A DNA stretch of 64,000 bases. Source: Acidobacteriota bacterium (GTDB taxonomy: Bacteria; Acidobacteriota; Blastocatellia; RBC074). The stretch is from positions 3,368 to 67,367 of the forward strand of contig JAFDVI010000052.1 in assembly GCA_018269055.1 (NCBI GenBank), written 5' to 3'. Under the pieces are notes generated by a model. The model was not told the DNA's origin. It did not search any database and saw only the letters and a list, made by a program, of their open reading frames with translations. The position numbers were made by a program, and so were the translations under genes. Of the stretch, positions 41,294 to 48,880 are shown in pieces; position 1 is the first letter of the stretch; each line of letters begins with the position of its first letter.

Positions 41294-41698
41294 TCAAGAT
41301 AAAGAGAGATTCGTTGCCGCTTGTTGCCCGGGTTGCGACAAAGCAAACCTGATTGCCTCGCATAGCTCCGTCACTTCAGTCGGTTTGCCAATCGCGTGAT
41401 TCGCCCCCGCCTCAAACGCCTGTTCGTGGAAATGCTCGCTAAACGCCGTCATTGCAAGAATCGGAAGGTCGGCAAATTCACTTTGCGCCCTGAGAGCTTT
41501 GATCAGATGCAGCCCGCCAAACACAGGCATCGCGATGTCCGTAATCAGAATGTCAGGACGATTTGCCTCAATTTCCGCCATCGCCTCCAACCCATTTCGG
41601 GCAGCCTTCACCTTGCAGCCTTCCCTGGCCAGCAGGAAACAATACAAACCACGCATGTTGCCGTCATCTTCGACAAGTAAAACTTTTAACCCTTGCAT
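41294..41698 (-). CDS. Single-domain response regulator
   Basis: 134 residues consisting of one receiver: VLLVEDDGNMRG, Asp54 in ILITDIAMP, the conserved Thr in LAMTAF and the Lys in GKPTEV. There is no output domain. CheY-like stand-alone receivers pass phosphate within a relay or act by protein contact. It could accept phosphate from the hybrid kinase at 477, but nothing in the sequence proves this. The ribosome-binding site is weak. It lies at the right end of the stress gene run. Confidence 0.88.
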   Translation of the reverse strand: MQGLKVLLVEDDGNMRGLYCFLLAREGCKVKAARNGLEAMAEIEANRPDILITDIAMPVFGGLHLIKALRAQSEFADLPILAMTAFSEHFHEQAFEAGANHAIGKPTEVTELCEAIRFALSQPGQQAATNLSLS

Positions 41699-41933
41699 AG
41701 AAATTATCTTTTCGGAGGGGAAGATTTGTGGATGATTTTATCGAGGTATTCAGCAAGGTTATTTTATGGGAAGGCAGTTGGCGTGAACAAGCGAAGGCTT
41801 CTCAATCCGGCAAAAGACCCACCAATTTAATGTTTTGTCAGATTTCTGGCTGCAAAGCCTCGCTACGTTTGGGTCCTTTTGTTGCGATTGATGAGATGGG
41901 TTTTGGAGTGTTTGTGGCGCTTGTGGCCACGGC

Positions 41934-42236
41934 TTATTCGAACTGATTGATTACAACATCCTTGTCAGGAAAACTGGCAACGATCTTGAGCTTGCCACCG
42001 AGTGCCGTAACCAGTCTTTGCAGCGTGCTGATGTACATATCGCTCTGACGCTCCATTCGGGAAACCGCCGCTTGGTTCATTTGCAACATTTCTCCTACCT
42101 GTTCCTGCGTCAGATTCAAAGACTGACGAAGTTCCTGAAGCGCAATTTCAGCAATCGCCTGCTGAGTCCGCGCCTCATTCTGAGCATGTCGCTCAGGTGA
42201 CATTTTCTCTCTGAGCGTATTGAATGATTTAGCCAT
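41934..42236 (-). CDS. higA: HigA-type antitoxin with XRE helix-turn-helix
   Basis: 100 residues. A helix-turn-helix of the Cro/XRE type lies at about residues 35-65 (LNLTQEQVGEMLQMNQAAVSRMERQ) followed by ISTLQRLVTALGGKLKIVA, typical of antitoxins of HigA/COG5606 type. Its ATG overlaps the stop of the upstream toxin frame (TAATG). It should bind the toxin and repress its own promoter; the palindrome at 42620 is a candidate operator. The antitoxin frame is intact although the toxin gene is broken. Confidence 0.85.
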   Translation of the reverse strand: MAKSFNTLREKMSPERHAQNEARTQQAIAEIALQELRQSLNLTQEQVGEMLQMNQAAVSRMERQSDMYISTLQRLVTALGGKLKIVASFPDKDVVINQFE

Positions 42237-42596
42237 TACACTAAGCCCTCCTTCTTGAGCGTTTCCAGATGTTCGTCATATAGCTTGTCAGCCAACGGAA
42301 CGAATTTCTCATACCAGCGATCATCCCCGACTTTGTTTCCGCCAAGCAGCAAAATGGCCGTTCGTCTGGGGTCAAAGGCATACAAAGCTCGATATGGATC
42401 ACCTTTGTGCTGGATTCTCAATTCCCGCATCTGGCTGTGACGCGATCCATTGATTCCAGAAGAATATGGAAAAGGAAGTTGCGGGCCAAATTCCTCAAGC
42501 AGCCTTACCCCCTACATCCACCGAATCCTGCTCATCTTCAGTCAAGCTTTCCCACCAAACACCAAATTCATCGGTAAACTCCACTTCCCAGTTCAT
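42236..42596 (-). pseudogene. higB: Frameshifted HigB/RelE-type toxin gene
   Basis: From ATG 42596 the frame reads MNWEVEFTDEFGVWWESLTEDEQDSVDVGG and then stops. One base out of phase it continues VRLLEEFGPQLPFPYSSGI, NGSRHSQMRELRIQHKGDPYRALYAFDPRR and on to the stop at 42236, matching the phage Gp49/HigB-like toxin family over its whole length. The shift falls in a run of five G (42508-42512 on the plus strand as C); four would restore a 119-residue protein. The total length, 361 bases, is one more than a multiple of three. This is either a real inactivating insertion or a homopolymer sequencing error. Confidence 0.85.
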
Positions 42597-42619
42597 AACC
42601 GTTCCATTCCTTAGATGCT

Positions 42620-42639
42620 ATATGACTTTTATGTCATAT
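42620..42639. promoter_or_regulatory. Candidate HigA operator palindrome
   Basis: ATATGAC (42620-42626) and GTCATAT (42633-42639) are perfect arms around six bases. It lies about 24 bases upstream of the higB start and in the shared control region with the divergent antitoxin gene at 42767. Confidence 0.5.
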
Positions 42640-42766
42640 TACAGAAAGCATCGGCCAACCGCAATTCAACGCCAAATTTTTGCCCAGTGGCATCCTGCTC
42701 AAGGTTTCAAAAGCTTCTCTTCTGCTCTGCGCCTGATCCGCGTTGTGTGTGTATAATGCTTTCGCT

Positions 42767-43078
42767 ATGCAATACCAAGTCTTTGTTCAAACCGTAGCCA
42801 ACAACGGTTTCATCGCCGCGGTCATCGGCATGCCGGATTGTCTGGCTGAGGGTCACACCAAAGAAGAAGCCATCGCCAATGCCAAAACCGCTCTGCAATC
42901 CAGGCTGGCGCAAGGCGAGGTCGTGACAATTGAAGTAGAGGAACCTATCAGAAATGCCTCCGGCAATCCCTGGTTGGATAGTTTTGGCGCCTTCAAAGAC
43001 GACCCAACCTATGATGATTTCCTTGAAAAGATTGCCGAACACCGACGGCAATTGGATGAAGAAGAGGCCGCAAGGTAA
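42767..43078 (+). CDS. HicB-like antitoxin of a PIN-toxin pair
   Basis: 103 residues from ATG 42767. The N-terminal half (MQYQVFVQTVANNGFIAAVIGMPDCLAEGHTKEEAIANAKTAL) is the HicB/UPF0150 partial RNase H fold. The C-terminal part (GAFKDDPTYDDFLEKIAEHRRQLDEEE) is a charged tail that in relatives binds the toxin. In cyanobacteria and other phyla the same type of gene directly precedes a PIN-domain toxin gene; here it overlaps (TAATG) with a toxin remnant. It is divergent from higBA. Confidence 0.8.
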   Translation: MQYQVFVQTVANNGFIAAVIGMPDCLAEGHTKEEAIANAKTALQSRLAQGEVVTIEVEEPIRNASGNPWLDSFGAFKDDPTYDDFLEKIAEHRRQLDEEEAAR

Positions 43079-43128
43079 TGCTCTACATTCTGGACATTGA
43101 CCACCTCACACCACATCAAAGTTGGCAA
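43078..43128 (+). pseudogene. 5' remnant of a PIN-domain (VapC-like) toxin gene
   Basis: The first codons, MLYILDIDHLTPHQSWQ, match the start of VapC-like PIN toxins (typically MLYxLDTDH), including the first catalytic Asp. After about residue 17 all similarity stops and the frame continues as antisense of the neighbouring gene. The rest of the toxin, normally about 130 residues, is missing. Confidence 0.65.
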
Positions 43129-43153
43129 GGAATGCTATTAAACCGAAAGTCTT

Positions 43154-44455
43154 CTACCCTGCAGCCGTCAATGTATCTTTCAGGTTCAATTCTCTCGCTG
43201 CATCAGACAACAGTACACGCAGAAAGCTGCTCGGCTGATTGTGGCGGAAGAATTCGGCGGAAACAGCCGGTAAGAAGCATTCGTCTTCCAGGAAGTGCCA
43301 GATTTCGTCGTTGCCGTTTTCGCCTCGGCGGACGGTTTCGGAAATCCATAAGCCTAACATTGTCCCAAGCGCGGCGCGGACGCTGATTTCAGCTTCGCCG
43401 GCTTTGAAATTTCGTTCGGTTTGGGCGATCAGATTGACGGCGTCCGGTTCCAGGCGCATGACCCAGATGCGCAGCCAGGCGTAATCGAAATCGGTGATTT
43501 TCAAATCGCTGAGTGACCACGGAATGCCGCCAAGGCCAAGTTTGTCGGCGCGTTCCAGGATGGTGCAGGTCGCGCGAATGATGGTTTTGATTCCGCCGTA
43601 TGGCATGAAAGCGCCGAAGGTGTCTTCGGGTTCGCTGGGAATTTGCACCAGCGGACCGGTGGAAGCGGATTTGACGGCGGGTTCGGCTTCGGTGGGTTCA
43701 TGGCGAAGCGGTTTCAGTGTGGCGATGATGGTTTTGACCCAGCTCGGTAAAACCCAAACGCTGGTTTCGAGCGTTTCGCGCAAGTCGGCTTCATTGACGT
43801 ACCCTTGCAGAAAATCGTAACAGCTTTGCCACAGATGCAGAAAGCTGTCGCTGCCGTTGACCGGATCCAGCAGCGCTTGAATGTGCGTCGGCACGTCGCG
43901 GGTTTTCAACCATTCGGGAAAATTCGTGGTCAGATCGGGTTCCGTCAATCCGACCTGCAAGGCGATGCTTTCGCGTTGCGCTGCAAACGTATCCCAGCCT
44001 TCATTGGCGCGCAGCCGCAAACGATGCGTCGCTTCTTTCATCGAACCAATCAACGGCGGGGCCAGGCTCCCATCCTTGAACAACAAGGCGCGGGTTTGAT
44101 CGTTGAACAGAGCCGACAACACGACAATCCAATCGGTATCGCCGGCCAGCCCCCGGCGCTTTTGTTCGGCGGCCAGCAACATCACCAGCACACCGATGCC
44201 TGCGCGACGGGTTTGCGGATTTCCCCAAAAGGCTGCGGTTTGTCCGGGTAACAACCACCGGCTGGTGGTTTCTTCGTCCAGCGCCCCGGCCCATTTCTGC
44301 AACCATTCAAAGTCGCCGTCGTCGGTTCTGAGTTCGGCCAGCGACCAACCGTCGGCGGTCAGGTGATTGGCATTGGCGCGGGCGATGATTTCTCGTTGAG
44401 CGGCGCGGATGGTATCGCCGCCGCCGGTAACAGGGATGTCTTGAAAAATAGCCAT
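43154..44455 (-). CDS. Unknown protein with internal duplication
   Basis: 433 residues, cytoplasmic and helical. It contains two related units. Near residues 10-130: GGGDTIRAAQREIIARANANHL, then WSLAELRTDDGDFEWLQKWAGAL. Near residues 280-400: GGIKTIIRATCTILERADKLGL, then WSLSDLKITDFDYAWLRIWVMRL. I recognise no family. The second unit ends soon after FLRVLLSDAARELNLKDT, only 25 bases from the truncated vapC remnant, so the 3' end may have been lost in the same rearrangement. ATG 44455 has weak ribosome-binding context. A role in defence or DNA transactions cannot be excluded but is not shown. Confidence 0.55.
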   Translation of the reverse strand: MAIFQDIPVTGGGDTIRAAQREIIARANANHLTADGWSLAELRTDDGDFEWLQKWAGALDEETTSRWLLPGQTAAFWGNPQTRRAGIGVLVMLLAAEQKRRGLAGDTDWIVVLSALFNDQTRALLFKDGSLAPPLIGSMKEATHRLRLRANEGWDTFAAQRESIALQVGLTEPDLTTNFPEWLKTRDVPTHIQALLDPVNGSDSFLHLWQSCYDFLQGYVNEADLRETLETSVWVLPSWVKTIIATLKPLRHEPTEAEPAVKSASTGPLVQIPSEPEDTFGAFMPYGGIKTIIRATCTILERADKLGLGGIPWSLSDLKITDFDYAWLRIWVMRLEPDAVNLIAQTERNFKAGEAEISVRAALGTMLGLWISETVRRGENGNDEIWHFLEDECFLPAVSAEFFRHNQPSSFLRVLLSDAARELNLKDTLTAAG

Positions 44456-44756
44456 GATATTTGGTGGTCTCCCACTTGAAGTATGTTCAGCAGTTGGCTC
44501 GAACCGGGATAATTCTATATGGGTTGGAGATTCGAGCGGGGTACGAGATCAAGGCAGGTTGCTGATTCAACCTTGGGGCCTTGAGAGGCATTCGGAGTTT
44601 AATCTGAGTCGGCTGAGACGGGCAATGAAAATTTCATTCACGGGTTGAAAGAAATGAACTGGCATTCGCCAAACCTGTCGCAACTTGCTTGGGGCTGATC
44701 TTCATCCTGCACTAAGATCAAGCGGCATTTTGGGGTATTGGTCAAAATTTTGAGTC
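44456..44756. other. Gene-free divergent region
   Basis: Separates the unknown gene (minus strand) from the sensor kinase (plus strand). I see no sigma-54-type element, strong palindrome or small gene in it. Confidence 0.4.
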
Positions 44757-47700
44757 ATGGAGTCGCTGGGAATCATACGTGAACACCTTATGCTCGACCT
44801 TCTCCTTTATCTGCGTTCCCGATTCGTTGTGCGCCTGGCCAGATGCTTCAGTCTGGGATTGATCTTGGTGATCAGCGCAGAAGCCGAACAGTTACCGGTC
44901 AAGACCTACACGACCGCCGACGGGTTGCTGCGCGATTTAGCCAATCAAATCCGGCAAGACTCCCGCGGATTTCTGTGGTTCTGCACAAATGACGGGCTGT
45001 CACGGTTTGATGGGTACGGCTTCACCAACTACACGACAGATGACGGTTTACCGAATCGGGTCGTTAATGACCTGCTCGAAACGCGCAGCGGCGTTCTTTG
45101 GGTGGCGACCGAAAACGGGCTTGCCCGCTTCAATCCCAGGGGACGCCGTACGGCAACACGCAATTCTCCTGAACCGATGTTTACTGCTTATTGGCCGGAA
45201 GAAAACGTCGCCCACAGAATGCGAGTTCTGTTTGAAGACGCCCAGGGCAAACTTTGGTGCGGGACGACCCAAGGATTGTATTGGTTTGAAGAGCGCGACG
45301 GCGGCGTCAGGTTTCATCGCCTCGAACTGCCGAAAGATCATCCGGATATGCAGTTGGTGGTTTCGGCAATTATCCAGGACAGGCGGCAAAATCTTTGGGT
45401 TGGAATGGAAGCTCTCCAAGGTATCAACCGCATTTTGCCGGACGGGCGGATCGAACACTATTCGGTCACAGGCGAAGATAACCAGGGCGCTGACGTGGTC
45501 ACGCTGCTTGAAACTAGAGAGGGCGCGATATGGGCGGGGCTGGCCGTCAAGGGCGGCTTGTGTTCACTGGTCGCCGATCCTGCTCCCGGACACCCGATCT
45601 TTTCGCGTTGCTACACGAAAAAGGACGGCCTGCCGAATGTCTGGATTTACGCACTCCATCAAACCTCGGACGGCAAGGTCTGGGTCGGCACGCCGAACGG
45701 CACGGCCAGTTTTGATCCCACAGCTTCAACTCTGCAATTCCGCGTCTACGGCGAGGCACAAGGGTTGTGCGACGAGGCGACCATGAGCTTGCACGAAGAC
45801 CGTGAGGGCAATTTGTGGCTGGCGACCGCGCGGGGTGTCAAACAAATCAAATGCAGCAACTTCGTGCGATATACCGAGCGCGACGGATTAGCTTCTCCAC
45901 AAATCAATGGGATTTTCAGTTCACATGCCGGTGAGCTGTTTGTGATGACAAAACAAAACGTCGTGAGCGCGGACAAAAAAGCGTTACGCGCCCTGCATGT
46001 CATCAATTATCTCGACGGAAATCGCTTTGTGGCGGTCATCCCGAAGCTACCAAGCAATGTAAGCCCCGGCTGGGGTAGTAACCAGATCGTCGTCGAAGAC
46101 CAAACGGGCGAATGGTGGCTGCCTTCGGATAAAAAAGCCGTGTTTCGCTTTCCGCCGGTCGGCAGGCTTGAGCAACTGGCGTCCGCCAGGCCGCAAACCA
46201 TCGCCATACCCGATAACGAAGTCTTTCGCCTTTACGAAGATTCGCGCGGCGACATTTGGATCGGCACGATGTACGCGGGCCGGGTGTTGAAGTGGGAACG
46301 TCGCACCCAATTGCTGCGCGATTACACGGCTGAACTACAAGCGCCAAGCAACGATCCTACCCCTCAGCTTCACATGAAGTGCTTCGCGGAAGACCGTCGG
46401 GGAACGTTGTGGGCTGGATTTTATAATCACGGTTACTTGATGCGTTGCCGGGAAGGCCGTTTCACACTGTTGCCCACGTACGGAGAAAAATCGGACGACG
46501 CCATCAATAGCCTTTACTTCGACCACGCCGGCAGGCTGTGGTTCGCGAGCAAACAGAATGGCGTGGGGCGGATTGACGAACCGCAAGCCGAATCTTTGAA
46601 AATCGTTTGGTACAACCGACGCAAGGGGCTGGCCACCGACAGCGTGGCGGGTTTGACCGAAGACAATTTCGGACGCATTTACATCAGCCATCCGCGCGGT
46701 GTTGACCGTCTCGACCCAAACACCGGCTACATCAAACATTACACTGCCGCCGATGGATTGCCACCAGGAGCGATTGAGTTTGCACAGCGCGACGAACATG
46801 GAGCGTTGTGGTTTGGTGGGCAAGGGCTGGCGCGTTTGGTTCCTGAATCGGACAGGATGCGTCAGGCTCCTACTATTTTTTTGACGGGTTTGCGTGTGGC
46901 GGGGGAAAACCAGGCCGTTTCCGCACTTGGCGAGCAAAGCTTGCCTGAAATGACGCTTGAATCTTCTCAGACACAAGTGAGCGTGGATTTTCTGGGTTTG
47001 GGAGCAAGTCTCGGCGAAGAATTAACGTATCAATACAAACTGGAAGGCGCGCAGAACGATTGGAGCGAGCCATCCGCCCAACGCAGCATTGATTTCGCCC
47101 ATCTGTCGCCCGGCACATATCGGCTTTTGATCAAAGCCATTACTGCCGAAGGAGCCGAAAGCGCGCAACCCGCCGCATTCGGTTTCACGATCCTGCGCCC
47201 CATCTGGCAACGCCCGTGGTTTTTGCTGCTCGCTGTCGCAGCTCTGACGCTGACATTGCTGGCTCTCCATCGTTACCGTGTCGCTCGGCTGGTTGAACTT
47301 GAACGCGTACGAACGCGCATCGCTTCGGACTTGCACGACGACATCGCTTCGAATCTCTCGTTAATTGCTGGCTTGAGCGAAATGCTGCGCCAACAGGTTG
47401 ACGGCGCGATCCCGCAGGCTGCCGAACGGCTTTCGCTGATCGCGTCGGTTTCGCGCAAGTCCGTAGATGCAATGAGCGACATCGTCTGGGCAATCAACCC
47501 AAAGAAGGATCATCTGCGTGACCTGGTACAACGCATGCGTCGCTTCGCCAGCGACACACTGACGGCGCACAACATCGAACTAAAATTCATTGCGCCCGCA
47601 TCCGACGAAAGCATAAAGCTCAATTCCGAGTTGCGCCGCGAAATCTTCCTGATCTTCAAAGAAGCTGTTAACAACATCGCCCGCCATTCGCATTGCACAC

Positions 47701-47918
47701 TGGCTGAAGTCGCGCTGCAAGCCGAGGGCCGCGAACTCGCGCTGCGAATCGGCGACAACGGCATAGGTTTCGATCCAAACTCCGCGGACGGCGGGCAGGG
47801 ATTGCTGAGTATGCGCAAGCGGGCGGCAGCGCTGGGCAGCGAGCTTGTCATTGCTTCGAGCTGTGAAGCGGGAGCGATCCTGACGCTACGCGTGCCGTTA
47901 GCGCGCGAAAGACGCTAA
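44757..47918 (+). CDS. Reg_prop/Y_Y_Y sensor histidine kinase (HisKA_3 type)
   Basis: 1053 residues. An N-terminal signal/anchor is followed by many Reg_prop beta-propeller repeats (IRQDSRGFLWFCTNDGLSRFDG, ALHQTSDGKVWVGTPNG and others, about residues 50-720) forming a periplasmic sensor. Then come a Y_Y_Y domain (about 745-805; LTYQYKLEGAQNDWS), one membrane helix (WFLLLAVAALTLTLLALHRYR), a HisKA_3 domain with phosphoacceptor His860 in ASDLHDDIASNLS, and an HATPase with DNGIGFDP and GQGLLSM. Such kinases often sense extracellular polysaccharide or nutrients. ATG 44790 (MLDLLLYLRSRF) gives a cleaner signal peptide than 44757; neither has a good ribosome-binding site. The partner regulator is encoded 81 bases downstream. 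Confidence 0.93.
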   Translation: MESLGIIREHLMLDLLLYLRSRFVVRLARCFSLGLILVISAEAEQLPVKTYTTADGLLRDLANQIRQDSRGFLWFCTNDGLSRFDGYGFTNYTTDDGLPNRVVNDLLETRSGVLWVATENGLARFNPRGRRTATRNSPEPMFTAYWPEENVAHRMRVLFEDAQGKLWCGTTQGLYWFEERDGGVRFHRLELPKDHPDMQLVVSAIIQDRRQNLWVGMEALQGINRILPDGRIEHYSVTGEDNQGADVVTLLETREGAIWAGLAVKGGLCSLVADPAPGHPIFSRCYTKKDGLPNVWIYALHQTSDGKVWVGTPNGTASFDPTASTLQFRVYGEAQGLCDEATMSLHEDREGNLWLATARGVKQIKCSNFVRYTERDGLASPQINGIFSSHAGELFVMTKQNVVSADKKALRALHVINYLDGNRFVAVIPKLPSNVSPGWGSNQIVVEDQTGEWWLPSDKKAVFRFPPVGRLEQLASARPQTIAIPDNEVFRLYEDSRGDIWIGTMYAGRVLKWERRTQLLRDYTAELQAPSNDPTPQLHMKCFAEDRRGTLWAGFYNHGYLMRCREGRFTLLPTYGEKSDDAINSLYFDHAGRLWFASKQNGVGRIDEPQAESLKIVWYNRRKGLATDSVAGLTEDNFGRIYISHPRGVDRLDPNTGYIKHYTAADGLPPGAIEFAQRDEHGALWFGGQGLARLVPESDRMRQAPTIFLTGLRVAGENQAVSALGEQSLPEMTLESSQTQVSVDFLGLGASLGEELTYQYKLEGAQNDWSEPSAQRSIDFAHLSPGTYRLLIKAITAEGAESAQPAAFGFTILRPIWQRPWFLLLAVAALTLTLLALHRYRVARLVELERVRTRIASDLHDDIASNLSLIAGLSEMLRQQVDGAIPQAAERLSLIASVSRKSVDAMSDIVWAINPKKDHLRDLVQRMRRFASDTLTAHNIELKFIAPASDESIKLNSELRREIFLIFKEAVNNIARHSHCTLAEVALQAEGRELALRIGDNGIGFDPNSADGGQGLLSMRKRAAALGSELVIASSCEAGAILTLRVPLARERR

Positions 47919-47999
47919 CTATGAATCTTCACAGTGGCGTTCCGCCATTTTTCGGCTAAGCTGGCGACGGCTTTTCTTCACAGTCCTTTGAGCAAAGCA

Positions 48000-48686
48000 A
48001 TGTCGAACGAAACATTCCCAACAGCGGTAACGCCACAGCCCACTGCCGACACGATCATCAAGGTGGCAGTGGTCGAAGATCACCGCGAGTACCGCGAGTA
48101 CCTGACTGCGCTGCTCGCCGGCACCGAAGGCTTCCACTGCACAGGTAGTTTTCGTTCGATGGAAGAGGCGCTGCAAAAGATCGGCTTCGATCTGCCAGCG
48201 GTGGCATTAGTAGACATCGGCCTGCCGGGGATGAACGGCGTCGAAGGCATACGCCTGCTGAAAGCGAAATACCCCGAATTATTGCTGCTCACGCTTACAA
48301 TCCACGATGACGACGAACGAGTCTTCGACGCGCTATGCGCGGGCGCTTCCGGCTACCTGCTCAAAAAGACGCCGCCAGCGCGTCTGCTGGAAAGCTTAAA
48401 GGAAGCCATTGCCGGAGGCGCGCCAATGTCGCCCGAAGTCGCACGACGCGTGATTGCGTTGTTCCGTGACATTCGCCCACCCGAACGCGCCGATTACCAA
48501 CTGACACCGCACGAGTTGCGTCTGCTCAAGCTCTTTGTAGACGGTCACAATTACAAGACCGCCGCCGCCGAACTCAAAGTCACGCCGAGCACGATCAATT
48601 TCCATTTACAGAACATCTATCAAAAGCTCCAAGTCCATTCGAAGACCGAAGCCGTCGCCAAAGCCCTTCGCCATCGGCTGATTTAA
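48000..48686 (+). CDS. NarL/LuxR-type response regulator
   Basis: About 228 residues from ATG 48000; the frame is open from 47934 but the upstream part reads unlike protein. The receiver has VAVVEDHREYREYL, Asp72 in VALVDIGLPG, and KKTPPARLLESL. The C-terminal LuxR-type helix-turn-helix (about 160-225) includes LTPHELRLLKLFVDGHNYKTAAAELKVTPSTINFHLQNIYQKLQVHSKTEA. It is the cognate regulator of the HisKA_3 kinase directly upstream and a plausible regulator of the giant secreted protein gene that follows. Confidence 0.93.
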   Translation: MSNETFPTAVTPQPTADTIIKVAVVEDHREYREYLTALLAGTEGFHCTGSFRSMEEALQKIGFDLPAVALVDIGLPGMNGVEGIRLLKAKYPELLLLTLTIHDDDERVFDALCAGASGYLLKKTPPARLLESLKEAIAGGAPMSPEVARRVIALFRDIRPPERADYQLTPHELRLLKLFVDGHNYKTAAAELKVTPSTINFHLQNIYQKLQVHSKTEAVAKALRHRLI

Positions 48687-48880
48687 CCCATCTCTCGCCG
48701 CTTTAGCCATCCAAAAATACTGTGAGAAGTCACAGTGACGGCAAAGACCGGGGCGCTGTATTTCTGCCGTCGCATTGAAATCCCTGCGTGCAACCCAGGT
48801 CTTAGCCGTCTTCAGCAACTTGGTGCCGGACCTGCTACGCCACGCCGGTCGGGAAAATCTCGTCAACAGGAGGAAACGCG

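Noticed and set aside
41728..41946. A 72-residue open frame between two regulators
   Set aside because: Unusual composition, no family and no credible ribosome-binding site; it ends over the 3' end of the antitoxin gene.
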